Shown piece by piece: positions 34,564 through 42,552 of a stretch of DNA of 64,000 bases. Source of the DNA: Streptomyces bicolor (GTDB lineage Bacteria; Actinomycetota; Actinomycetes; Streptomycetales; Streptomycetaceae). The notes under the pieces are model-generated. The model saw only the letters and a program-made list of their open reading frames with translations. It was not told the DNA's origin and searched no databases. The stretch spans positions 62,001-126,000 of the forward strand of contig NZ_JOFS01000008.1 of NCBI RefSeq assembly GCF_000719285.1, given 5' to 3'. Position 1 is the stretch's first letter. Each line of letters opens with the position of its first letter. The translations under genes and the position numbers were made by a program.

Positions 34564-35967
34564 ATGACCACCCTTGCCGACCCCGTACCGGGAGGGCGGC
34601 CCGGCGACGTCGAGCGGGCCACGGCGCTGAGCGGGGAGCTGTCCGGGCGGGGTGTGCACGGGATCGTCCTGGCCTACGTCGACACGGCGGGCATCGGCCG
34701 GGTGAAGACGATCCCGACGGCGAAGCTCGCCTCGGCGGCGGCCTGGGGCGTCGGGATGTCGCCGGTGTTCGACACGTTCCTCGCGAACGACTCCATCGTC
34801 ACCACCGACGTCCTCGGCTCCCCGGACGGCGATCTGCGCCTCTACCCCGACCTGGACCATCTGGTGGAGCTGGCCGGGCAGCCCGGCTGGGCCTGGGCAC
34901 CGGTCGACCGGATCACCCAGGAGGGCGATCGGCATCCCGGGTGCGGCCGCACCTTCCTGCGCCGGACGGTCCAGGAGGCCGCCGAGCGGTACGGGATCTC
35001 GTTCAGGGCGAGCATCGAGATCGAGTGGGCCGTCGCCCAACCGCCCGGCGTCGACGGGGAGTTCGTGCCTGCGGTCACGGGTCCGGCGTACGGCGCCACC
35101 CGTCAGGTCGAGCTGAGCGACTGCACGGCCGATCTGCTGGCGGCACTCGCGCGGCAGGGCGTGGAGGTCGACCAGCTCCATCCCGAGTACGCGGCCGGGC
35201 AGTTCGAGCTGTCGGTGGCCGCGCTGGACCCGGTGGCGGCGGCCGACCGCAGCGTGCTGGTCCGGCAGACGATCCGCGCGGTCACGCGGCGCCACGGCCT
35301 CGCGGTGTCCTTCGCCCCGGCGGTCCTCGGGCAGGGCGTCGGCAACGGCGGCCATGTCCACCTCTCGGCCTGGCGCGACGGCGTCAACCTGCACGCGGGC
35401 GGTGCCCGCCGCCACGGTCTGCGGCCCGAGGCCGAGTCCTTCGCGGCCGGCGTCCTCACCCGTCTCCCCGCCCTCACGGCGGTGACCGCGCCGAGCCCCG
35501 CCAGCTATCTGCGGCTCAGACCCTCGCAGTGGGCCGGGGTGTTCACCGCTTGGGGCCGGGAGACGCGGGAGGCGGGCCTGCGCGTCGTCACCGGCACGGC
35601 GGGCCACCGCGACCGGGCGGCCAACCTGGAGATCAAGCCGGTGGACCTGGCCGCCAACCCGTACCTCGCCCTCGGCTGCCTGATCGCCGCCGGGCTGGAC
35701 GGACTGACGCCGGGCGCGCGGTTGCCCGAGGAGATCACCGGCGATCCGGCGCATCTGGGCGCGGAGGAGGCGGCCGCCCGGGGTGTGCGGAGGCTGCCGG
35801 CCACGCTCGGCGAGGCCGTCGAGGAGTTCCGCGCGGACGAGCGGCTGCGGTCGGCCCTGGGCACGGTCCTCGCCGACGCCGTGATCGCCGTACGGGAAGG
35901 CGAGCTCCACGCCGTCGCCGGGCTGGACGACGATCAGGTGGCGGCGGCCTACCGCTGGAAGTACTGA
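34564..35967 (+). CDS. Glutamine-synthetase-family gamma-glutamyl ligase (FluG C-domain-like)
   Basis: A GS-I-fold ligase of 467 residues. The metal and ATP-grasp regions are recognisable (RASIEIEWAV for the glutamates, GGHVHLSAW, YLRLRPSQWAGVF), but it is divergent from the housekeeping GlnA, closer to GlnA4-type or FluG-type gamma-glutamyl-amine ligases. It should couple glutamate, or a related acid, to an amine. ATG 34564 follows GAGGAG. The next gene begins one base after its stop, and the two proteins match the two halves of FluG. Confidence 0.85.
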   Translation: MTTLADPVPGGRPGDVERATALSGELSGRGVHGIVLAYVDTAGIGRVKTIPTAKLASAAAWGVGMSPVFDTFLANDSIVTTDVLGSPDGDLRLYPDLDHLVELAGQPGWAWAPVDRITQEGDRHPGCGRTFLRRTVQEAAERYGISFRASIEIEWAVAQPPGVDGEFVPAVTGPAYGATRQVELSDCTADLLAALARQGVEVDQLHPEYAAGQFELSVAALDPVAAADRSVLVRQTIRAVTRRHGLAVSFAPAVLGQGVGNGGHVHLSAWRDGVNLHAGGARRHGLRPEAESFAAGVLTRLPALTAVTAPSPASYLRLRPSQWAGVFTAWGRETREAGLRVVTGTAGHRDRAANLEIKPVDLAANPYLALGCLIAAGLDGLTPGARLPEEITGDPAHLGAEEAAARGVRRLPATLGEAVEEFRADERLRSALGTVLADAVIAVREGELHAVAGLDDDQVAAAYRWKY

Positions 35968-35968
35968 G

Positions 35969-37153
35969 ATGAGCGCCACCGGCCCGGTCCACGAGGCGCT
36001 CGCGGCGCTGCCGCTGGTGGACCACCACTGCCACGGAGTGGTCACCGCCGACCTGGACCGCGACGGCTTCGAGTCCCTGCTCACCGAGGGCGAGCCGTGG
36101 CCCGGCATCTCGCCCTTCGACACCCCGGCGGGCGTGGCCGTACGCCGCCACTGCGCACCCCTGCTCGATCTGCCGCGCCACGCCCCGGCCGACGCGTACC
36201 TGGCCCGGCGCGCGGAGCTGGGCGCTCGCGAGGCGAACCGCCGGTTCCTGGCGGCCGCCGCGACGGAGGTGTTCTGCGTCGACACCGGATACACCCCGCA
36301 CCGCATCACCGCACCGGGGGAACTGGCGGAGGCCGCCGACGGGACGGCGTACGAGGTCGTACGGCTGGAAGCGGTCGCCGAAGCGGTGGCGGCCGAGGGG
36401 GTGGAGCCGGAGGCATGGGCCGCCGCCTTCCGCACGGCCGTCGAGAAGGCCGTACGGCGTCCGGGCGTGGTGGCCGTGAAGTCCGTGGCCGCTTACCGCA
36501 CGGGCTTCGACCTGGACCCGGCGCGCCCCACCCAGGCGCTCGTCGCCGCGGCGGCCCGGCTCTGGCTGGCGGAGGGCGGCCGGCTGGCCGACCCGGTCCT
36601 GGTACGGCACCTGCTGTGGACCGCGGTGGACCTGGGGCTGCCCCTCCAGTTGCACACCGGGTTCGGCGACGACGACATCCGCCTGCACCGGGTGGACCCC
36701 ACCCTTCTGACGGACTGGCTGCACCTCACCAAGGGCACGATCCCCGTCCTGCTCCTGCACTGCTGGCCGTACCAGCGCCAGGCCGCCTATCTCGCGGCGG
36801 TGTTCGAGCAGGTGTACCTGGACGTGGGCCTCACCCTGCACCACGTCGGCCCCGCCCGGTCCCGGGCGATCCTGGCCGAGGCCCTGGAGATCACCCCGTT
36901 CCGCAAGCTGCTGTACAGCTCGGACGCGTATGGTCTGGCCGAGTTCTACCGGCTCGGCGCGCTGGCGTTCCGCCGCGGCCTGGGCGACCTGCTCCAGGAC
37001 CGGGTGGACGCCGACGAACTGAGCCTGCCGGACGCGCTGCGGATCGCGGCGTGGACGGCCGGCGACAACGCCCGCCGCCTCTACGGACTCCCCGCCACAC
37101 AACCCTCCCCGTCCCCCTACCCCGCTCCCGACTCCCGTCAGCACCGCGACTGA
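35969..37153 (+). CDS. Amidohydrolase (FluG N-domain-like)
   Basis: A TIM-barrel metal hydrolase of 394 residues. Probable ligands: LVDHHCH (His pair), VVAVKSVAAYRTGF (bridging Lys), LQLHTGFGDDD, LLLHCWPY and YSSDAYG (Asp). This is the pattern of the FluG amidohydrolase domain, which in fungi is fused to a glutamine-synthetase-like domain. Start ATG 35969 is one base after the ligase stop, so translation is coupled. The C-terminal 20 residues are Pro/Ser-rich. Hydrolysis of a gamma-glutamyl amide is inference. Confidence 0.86.
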   Translation: MSATGPVHEALAALPLVDHHCHGVVTADLDRDGFESLLTEGEPWPGISPFDTPAGVAVRRHCAPLLDLPRHAPADAYLARRAELGAREANRRFLAAAATEVFCVDTGYTPHRITAPGELAEAADGTAYEVVRLEAVAEAVAAEGVEPEAWAAAFRTAVEKAVRRPGVVAVKSVAAYRTGFDLDPARPTQALVAAAARLWLAEGGRLADPVLVRHLLWTAVDLGLPLQLHTGFGDDDIRLHRVDPTLLTDWLHLTKGTIPVLLLHCWPYQRQAAYLAAVFEQVYLDVGLTLHHVGPARSRAILAEALEITPFRKLLYSSDAYGLAEFYRLGALAFRRGLGDLLQDRVDADELSLPDALRIAAWTAGDNARRLYGLPATQPSPSPYPAPDSRQHRD

Positions 37154-37186
37154 GCGTTCGCAATTCCCGGAAAGTATGATCAAGCA

Positions 37187-37723
37187 ATGTCTGACATGAC
37201 CGAAACCACGCCCGGCTGGCTGACCCCCGACGAACTGGAGATGGCACGCGCGCGCATGCCGATCCTGTACGTCGAGGCCGTGCCCGTGCGCGTCGACGAC
37301 AGCGGCGAGGTCACGAGCATCGGCCTCCTGCTGCGCATCGGACCGGACGGAACGGTCAGCCGGACCCTGGTCTCCGGCCGCGTGCTGCACCACGAGCGCG
37401 TCCGCGACGCCCTCCTGCGCCACCTGGAGAAGGACCTCGGCCCGGTGGCGCTCCCCCGTGTCCCGACCTCCCTGCAGCCGTTCACCGTCGCGGAGTACTT
37501 CCCGACGCAGGGCGTCACGGCGTACCACGACCCGCGCCAGCACGCGGTCTCGCTCGCCTACGTCGTCCCGGTGACCGGCGACTGCCGCCCCCGCCAGGAC
37601 GCCCTCGACCTGGTCTGGTTCAGCCCGCAGGAGGCGCTGTCCCCGGCGGTGCAGAGCGAGATGCCGGGCGGGCACGGGGTGCTGCTCAAGCAGGCGCTGG
37701 CGCATGTGGGCTGCGTGATCTGA
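37187..37723 (+). CDS. DUF4916/Nudix-like protein
   Basis: A protein of 178 residues in the DUF4916 branch of the Nudix superfamily. The segment where the Nudix box should lie reads GRVLHHERVRDALLRHLEKD, retaining the helix but lacking the REUxEE core, so pyrophosphatase activity is doubtful. Start ATG 37187 is 33 bp after the amidohydrolase. The neighbouring oxidoreductase follows after 19 bp. It may be a non-catalytic or altered Nudix fold. Confidence 0.78.
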   Translation: MSDMTETTPGWLTPDELEMARARMPILYVEAVPVRVDDSGEVTSIGLLLRIGPDGTVSRTLVSGRVLHHERVRDALLRHLEKDLGPVALPRVPTSLQPFTVAEYFPTQGVTAYHDPRQHAVSLAYVVPVTGDCRPRQDALDLVWFSPQEALSPAVQSEMPGGHGVLLKQALAHVGCVI

Positions 37724-37742
37724 CCCGCGGAGGGGCTCGGGC

Positions 37743-38771
37743 ATGTCCGTCGTCGTGGTCGGCGCCGGCATCGTCGGCGCGTCCGTGGCGTACCACCTGG
37801 CGCGCCGTGGAGCGCCGGTGACGCTGATCGACCGGGCCCCGGCACCGGCGACCGGAGCGACCGGCGGCTCCTTCGCGTGGATCGGCGGCCGCGGCGGCCA
37901 CTGGCCCGGCGGCGCCGAGGATCTGCGAGGTTCGGTCCTGGCGGACCACCGGCGCCTGGAGGCCGAACTGCCGGATGTCGCGGTGCGCTGGAGCGGGTCG
38001 CTGAGGTGGGACGGCGCTCCGGTGGGGGCCGAGCCCGGCGAGGGCCGGTTCCGGGTGGGCGCCGACGGGATCAGGGCGCTGGAGCCCGGACTGCGCGAGC
38101 CTCCCGAGTGGGCCGTGCACACGCCGTCGGACGGCGGGCTGGATGCGGTGGCGGTCACGGGCGCGCTGGTACGAGCTGCTCGTGGGCTGGGCGCGCGGAT
38201 GGTCCTCGGTGCGGCGGGCGTGGCTCTCAAGACCGTCGACGGGAGGGTGCTCGGGGTGACCTCGTCCGCCGGCTTCCATCCGGCGTCGACGGTGGTGCTC
38301 GCTGCGGGCACCGGGGTCCGCGGGCTGCTCACGCCGCTGGGCCTCGAGCTGCCGATCGAGGCGTCCCCCGCTCGCCTGGTGCGGCTCACGGCGCCGTCCG
38401 GGCTGGTGCGCGCCATCGTCGCCGGGCCGGAGTTCGAGGTGCGCGAAGTGCGGGAGGGACGGTTGCTGATGACCGTCCCGCCGACGTCCTCGGCGGACAG
38501 GGCGCTGCGGCGGCTGCAGGCCTCCTTCCACGGGGCGGACGGCTGCCGCGTCCTGGACACCCGCGTCAGCGCGCGACCGATGCCGGCCGACGGGCCGCTG
38601 GTCGGTCACCTCGTCCCGGACGGGTCGGTGTACTTGGCCGTCCTGCACTCGGCCGTCACTCTGGCACCCACGGTCGGACGGCTGGTTGCCCAGGAACTCG
38701 TCACCGGCGAGAGCGCGGAAGAGCTGCGCCGCTGCCGGCCGGAGGGGCGGATCCTGCGGGGCGGCGGCTGA
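37743..38771 (+). CDS. FAD-dependent oxidoreductase (DadA/glycine-oxidase family)
   Basis: A flavoprotein of 342 residues. The N-terminal dinucleotide fold VVVVGAGIVGASVAYHLARRG is followed by the acidic end of beta-2 (LIDRAP) and, at the C-terminus, RPMPADGPLVGHL, typical of D-amino-acid or glycine oxidases. It probably oxidises an amine or amino acid. Position right after the FluG-like pair suggests it could work on an amine released there (inference). It is convergent with the TetR gene. Confidence 0.87.
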   Translation: MSVVVVGAGIVGASVAYHLARRGAPVTLIDRAPAPATGATGGSFAWIGGRGGHWPGGAEDLRGSVLADHRRLEAELPDVAVRWSGSLRWDGAPVGAEPGEGRFRVGADGIRALEPGLREPPEWAVHTPSDGGLDAVAVTGALVRAARGLGARMVLGAAGVALKTVDGRVLGVTSSAGFHPASTVVLAAGTGVRGLLTPLGLELPIEASPARLVRLTAPSGLVRAIVAGPEFEVREVREGRLLMTVPPTSSADRALRRLQASFHGADGCRVLDTRVSARPMPADGPLVGHLVPDGSVYLAVLHSAVTLAPTVGRLVAQELVTGESAEELRRCRPEGRILRGGG

Positions 38772-38820
38772 GGGGCGGTTCGGGTTTGTTCGGCAGGCGG
38801 CCCGGTGGTCGTCACGCGCA

Positions 38821-38835
38821 CCGCCCGGTGGGCGG
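38821..38835. terminator. Weak hairpin between convergent genes
   Basis: CCGCCC-GGT-GGGCGG gives a 6-bp GC stem, 50 bp past the oxidoreductase stop and 85 bp from the end of the convergent TetR gene. It could serve as a shared terminator; the stem is short. Confidence 0.35.
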
Positions 38836-38919
38836 GCTCAGCGGTCAACGTCCAGGTCGGTCAGGTCGGCGGCCCTCAACGCCCGTATCCGGTCCCGGAC
38901 ATCCCGACGGCTCTCCCGC

Positions 38920-39516
38920 TCAGTCCGGACGGCCCACCGCCCCCACGATCAGCGCTTCGAGCTGCCCCGCGACCTGGTCAAGCGGCCGCATACTGCGCTC
39001 GGCCCGGCTCATCGCGATCGCGCCCTCCACCGACGCCACGATCAGCGCCGCCAGCCCGGGCGCCTGCTCGGCGTCGGCCCCGTGCGCGCGCAGCGTCTCG
39101 ACGAGCAGCCGCTCCCATTCCTGGAAGGCCTTGGTGGCGGCGACGAGGGCCGGCGGGGTCTCGTCGGCCGGGGGCTCCTCGACGGAGACCGCCAGCACGG
39201 GGCAGCCTGCGCGGAAGTCGCTGTCGACGACGATGCCGCGCCACAGGCCCAGGAAGGCGCGCAGGCCGGCGACCGGGCCGGCGTGCAGCTCCTGGCGCAG
39301 GATCCCGGCGACCGCCGTGCCCGCGTACCGCACCGCCTCGGTGGCCAGTTGCTGCTTGCCTTCGGGGAAGTAGTGGTACGTCGAGCCGAGCGGCGCCTTC
39401 GCGTGCTTGGCGACCTCCCGGATGCTCGCGGCGTTCAGGCCACGCCTGCTGATCAGGTCGGCCGCCCCCGCCACGATGCGGTCACGTGACGGCGCGCTGG
39501 ATTTCGCCAAGACCAT
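38920..39516 (-). CDS. TetR-family regulator (LmrA/YxaF type)
   Basis: A regulator of 198 residues with an N-terminal TetR helix-turn-helix (IREVAKHAKAPLGSTYHYFPEGK, about residues 35-57 in part) and a C-terminal LmrA/YxaF-like ligand domain. It is divergent from the tautomerase gene, with 116 bp between the starts that hold at least two near-identical palindromes. It very likely represses itself and the tautomerase transcript. Confidence 0.9.
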   Translation of the reverse strand: MVLAKSSAPSRDRIVAGAADLISRRGLNAASIREVAKHAKAPLGSTYHYFPEGKQQLATEAVRYAGTAVAGILRQELHAGPVAGLRAFLGLWRGIVVDSDFRAGCPVLAVSVEEPPADETPPALVAATKAFQEWERLLVETLRAHGADAEQAPGLAALIVASVEGAIAMSRAERSMRPLDQVAGQLEALIVGAVGRPD

Positions 39517-39528
39517 GCTCCCCTCTGG

Positions 39529-39589
39529 CTATAACGATCGTCATAGTCTAGCCTGACCGCCTCTTATAACGACTGTCATAGACAGTCGT
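39529..39589. promoter_or_regulatory. Multiple TetR operators between tetR and the tautomerase gene
   Basis: Two related 18-bp sites, CTATAACGATCGTCATAG (39529-39546) and TTATAACGACTGTCATAG (39564-39581), lie 35 bp apart; the first is palindromic except for one base pair. Overlapping the second is a perfect inverted repeat ACGACTGTC-ATA-GACAGTCGT (39569-39589). Confidence 0.82.
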
Positions 39590-39632
39590 GTGGAGCACGC
39601 GACAGCGCGCAGAGCACGAAGGGAGATTCGTC

Positions 39633-40064
39633 ATGCCGATGATCCGACTCACCGTCCCGCCCGGTTCGCTGACCGAGGAGGGCCGCGGCACCGTCCAGCG
39701 GGACCTGGCCGCCGTACTGCTGCGTTGGGAGGGGGCACCCGACACGGCGTTCTTCCGCGCCCAGGCGTGGAGCTATCTCGTCGAGCTGCCCGAGGGAGCG
39801 CAGACCACCGGCGAGGACGACGCACCCCGCTTCCTGGTCGAGGTGACGGTCCCGCACGGCGCGCTGTCCGAACGGCGCAAGTCCGGCCTGGTCGAGGAGG
39901 CCACCAAGACCGTGCTCGGCGCCGCCGGGCTCTCCGAGGAAGAAGCCCTGCGGGTGTGGGTGCTGGTGCACGAGCAGGCCGACGGCACCTGGGGCGCGGC
40001 CGGATCGGTCATCCGCTACGCCGACCTCGTGGCCCTGGCGAAGGGGCAGCGGGCCGATGCGTGA
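39633..40064 (+). CDS. Tautomerase-superfamily protein
   Basis: A protein of 143 residues with Pro as residue 2 (MPMIRLTVPPG), the catalytic proline of 4-oxalocrotonate-tautomerase-type enzymes after Met removal. It is a two-repeat, MIF-length member: the second beta-alpha unit starts at FLVEVTVPHGALSE. ATG 39633 has GGGAG upstream. The former alcohol dehydrogenase gene overlaps its stop by 8 bp, so the two were once translationally coupled under TetR control. Confidence 0.83.
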   Translation: MPMIRLTVPPGSLTEEGRGTVQRDLAAVLLRWEGAPDTAFFRAQAWSYLVELPEGAQTTGEDDAPRFLVEVTVPHGALSERRKSGLVEEATKTVLGAAGLSEEEALRVWVLVHEQADGTWGAAGSVIRYADLVALAKGQRADA

Positions 40065-40806
40065 ACTGACCTATGTCGCCCGGCACACGGTCGAATGGCG
40101 TGAGGCGCCCGACCCGAAGCTCCGGTCGGACCAGGAGGCGATCGTCGCCCCCGGGGCCGCGACCTCCTGCGACGTCGACTCGGCGATCTTGGCGTGCCAT
40201 GGCATCATCCATCCCGCCGTTCGCCCTGGGCCATGAGTGCGTGGCCCGGGTCGTGGAGACCGGCGACGCCGTGACGACCGTGGCGCCCGGCGATCTGGTG
40301 GTGGTCCCGTGGTCCATCAACTGCGGCACCTGCGACCACTGTCGCGCCGGGCTGACCGCCCACTGCACGGCCGTACCGCACATGGCGATGTACGGCGCGC
40401 CGATCGGCGGCAACTGGGGCGGGCTCGTCTCCGACCTGGCCCGGCCGTCACCGCCGAGACGCTGGAACCCGTGCGGCACGGCTTCGACATCGCCGTCGAG
40501 GCCACGGGCCGCGTCGAGCAGCTCGCCCTGGCCGTCAAGTCCCTTGCCCCGGAAGGCATCTGCGAGTCCGCCGGCAACCACTTCCGTCCCGGCGAACTGC
40601 CACTGCTCGACATGTACCTCACCGGCGTCACCCTGCGCATCGCACGTGACAACGTCCGGGGCCACATCCCCGACGCCATCGAACTCGCCCGCTCCGGCGA
40701 GGTCGACCCCCGACGGGTCGTCTCCCACGTCATCGACTGGGAGCAACTCCCCGACGCCCTGCCCGAGAAACACCTCAAGGCCGTCTTCGTCCGCACGGAC
40801 GGCTGA
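40057..40806 (+). pseudogene. Zinc-containing alcohol dehydrogenase, broken
   Basis: Coding begins at ATG 40057 (MRELTYVARHTVEWREAPDP), as in medium-chain dehydrogenases. Near 40205-40230 the homologous reading passes to the next frame (PPFALGHECVARVVETGD, with zinc ligands CGTCDHC), while the original frame stops at 40236. Near 40445 it returns to the first frame (HGFDIAVEATGRVEQLALAV) through to the stop at 40806. Between these parts roughly 100 or more residues of the cofactor domain are missing. One frameshift plus one deletion therefore inactivate it. Confidence 0.85.
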
Positions 40807-40831
40807 CCCGGAGAACCGATAGACGCACCAG

Positions 40832-40855
40832 GCACGGTCACTTGGAGCACCGTGC
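40832..40855. terminator. Terminator-like hairpin between convergent genes
   Basis: GCACGGT and ACCGTGC (40832-40838, 40849-40855) form a 7-bp stem with a 10-nt loop, between the dehydrogenase remnant and the convergent ABC gene, touching the latter's stop codon. Confidence 0.45.
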
Positions 40856-42552
40856 TAGTCCATCTCCCGCTCCATGACGGCCCGATCCGGCTCACGCACC
40901 ATCAGCCTGCCGTCGTGGAGGTACCAGAGCACGTCCGCACGCGCGGCGAGCCCGGGTTCGTCGGTGACGTAGATGACCGTGCCCTCATACCGGTCGAGGA
41001 GACGTTCCATCAGGTCGGAACCGGGCGCTCCTTCCGACCTGGCCTCGTCCAGCAGCAGCACCCGGGGGCCGCTGCGCAGCGCCCGTACCATCGCCACCTG
41101 GTAGCGCGCGGCCATGGAGAGGCCGTGCCCGCCCTCGCCCACCCAGGTGCGCAGACCGTTGGGCAGCAGCTCGGCCAGGGCCTTGACGTGTTCCTTGTCC
41201 GCCCCCCGGTCCACGTCCGGTGGTTCGCCGTCCTTCAGGTTCTTGCCGACGCTGCCGCGGAGCAACGGCAGTTCGGGGCTGGTCAGCCTGATCATCCGCC
41301 GTACCGATTCGGGGTCGTGCCGGGCGAGGTCCTGGCCGTCGAGCAGAACCGCGCCGGCGTCCGGGTCCTGCAGCCGCGCGATCAGGCGAAGCAGCAACGA
41401 CTTTCCCGAGCCCGGGGGGCCCTGCAGCACGATCCGCTGCCCGGGCAGGGCGACGGCCGACACCTCCAGGACACCGTCCACACGGACCCCCTTGAGTTCG
41501 AGATGCCCGGGCCCGTTCGCCAGCGGCTCGGCTCCCCGTGTGCTGCGCAGCGGCGCCGGGGCCGCGAGGACCTCGGCGATGCGCCGCCGCGCGACGCGCG
41601 ACCGCTGCCAGTACTCCTGCACGCGGACCAGCGAGGAAAGGGGCCGGCCGAGGAAGTTCGCCACCGTCAGCAGCGAGGCGAGGGCCTCCCAGGTGATGCC
41701 GGCCATCAGGCCCATGGTGACCACGATCAGCAGGACCCCGATGCCACACGCCTCGGCCGTCGCCGACATCGCTCCGGTGAGCCGGGCCTGGCGCACCATG
41801 GCGCGACCGTACTCACGGCTGTGCCGCCGCATGACGCGGCGCTCCTGTCCGACCCGTCCGAGGGACTGTATGACGGCGGTGTGGGTGACCCGTTCGTTGA
41901 CGAAGGCGGCGAGCCTGCCGTTGTACCGTCTGGTCTCGCGGACGCGTTCGCGCAGCCGCCGCCCGAACAGCGCGACGGCGGCCGCGGCGAGCAGGACCAG
42001 CGCCGCCGACAGCGCGCCGATGCCCGGCGCGATGACGGCCAGTACGACGAGCGTGCACGCCACGAACACCCCGTCCACCAGAATCGGTGCCACACCCCTG
42101 CTGATCCACAGCCGGAGGGCGGACGCGTCACCGGTGAAGCGGAGCACGGTCACGCCGACCGTGCGCCGGTACGGTCCCCCCGCCTCGCTTCCGGCGACAT
42201 GGTCGAAGAGACGCATTCTGATGCTGTGCACATAACTCTGGGCCAGCCGTTCCGCGAGCGGTTCACCCACCGCCTTGAGCAGCACGGTCGCACAGGCGGT
42301 CGTGACGAGTCCGACGGCCAGTGCGGTGGGCTCGTAGCCGGCGATGTGCGTGTAGAGGGCGCTGCGGTCGTGGCCGGACTCGATCTCCCCGCCGTGGGTG
42401 ACGCGGTAGGCCGCGCCATGCACGAGGAGGGCGAATCCGACCACACAGACCGCCTGCCCGAAACCGGCGAGAACCAACAGCAGCATCAGTCGGCGCCGCA
42501 CACCGCCGAGGGTGTGCGGCATCCTGACCCGCCGCCGTCCCGCCACGGTCAC
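40855..42552 (-). CDS. ABC exporter-like protein with degenerate ATPase motifs
   Basis: A fused membrane-ATPase protein of 565 residues: about six hydrophobic segments in the first 330, then a nucleotide-binding domain. Walker A (GPPGSGKS, residue 378) and Walker B (VLLLDEARS) are good. The signature reads LSMAARYQ (about 478) instead of LSGGQRQ, the Q-loop position lacks Gln (LTSPELPLL), and the H-loop His is Asp (YVTDEPG, 531). ATP hydrolysis may be poor or need a partner. GTG 42552 overlaps the upstream stop (GTGA), so it is coupled to the P-loop gene. Confidence 0.83.
   Translation of the reverse strand: MTVAGRRRVRMPHTLGGVRRRLMLLLVLAGFGQAVCVVGFALLVHGAAYRVTHGGEIESGHDRSALYTHIAGYEPTALAVGLVTTACATVLLKAVGEPLAERLAQSYVHSIRMRLFDHVAGSEAGGPYRRTVGVTVLRFTGDASALRLWISRGVAPILVDGVFVACTLVVLAVIAPGIGALSAALVLLAAAAVALFGRRLRERVRETRRYNGRLAAFVNERVTHTAVIQSLGRVGQERRVMRRHSREYGRAMVRQARLTGAMSATAEACGIGVLLIVVTMGLMAGITWEALASLLTVANFLGRPLSSLVRVQEYWQRSRVARRRIAEVLAAPAPLRSTRGAEPLANGPGHLELKGVRVDGVLEVSAVALPGQRIVLQGPPGSGKSLLLRLIARLQDPDAGAVLLDGQDLARHDPESVRRMIRLTSPELPLLRGSVGKNLKDGEPPDVDRGADKEHVKALAELLPNGLRTWVGEGGHGLSMAARYQVAMVRALRSGPRVLLLDEARSEGAPGSDLMERLLDRYEGTVIYVTDEPGLAARADVLWYLHDGRLMVREPDRAVMEREMD

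Noticed and set aside
35735..38560. A 941-codon open frame on the minus strand
   Set aside because: Antisense to the FluG-like pair, Nudix-like and oxidoreductase genes, all with clear motifs and good codon bias in the plus strand.
38836..38919. A coding-like tail on the minus strand after the TetR stop (reading ...RAADLTDLDVDR then stop)
   Set aside because: Only about 28 codons, with no start or family match; could be chance in GC-rich DNA.
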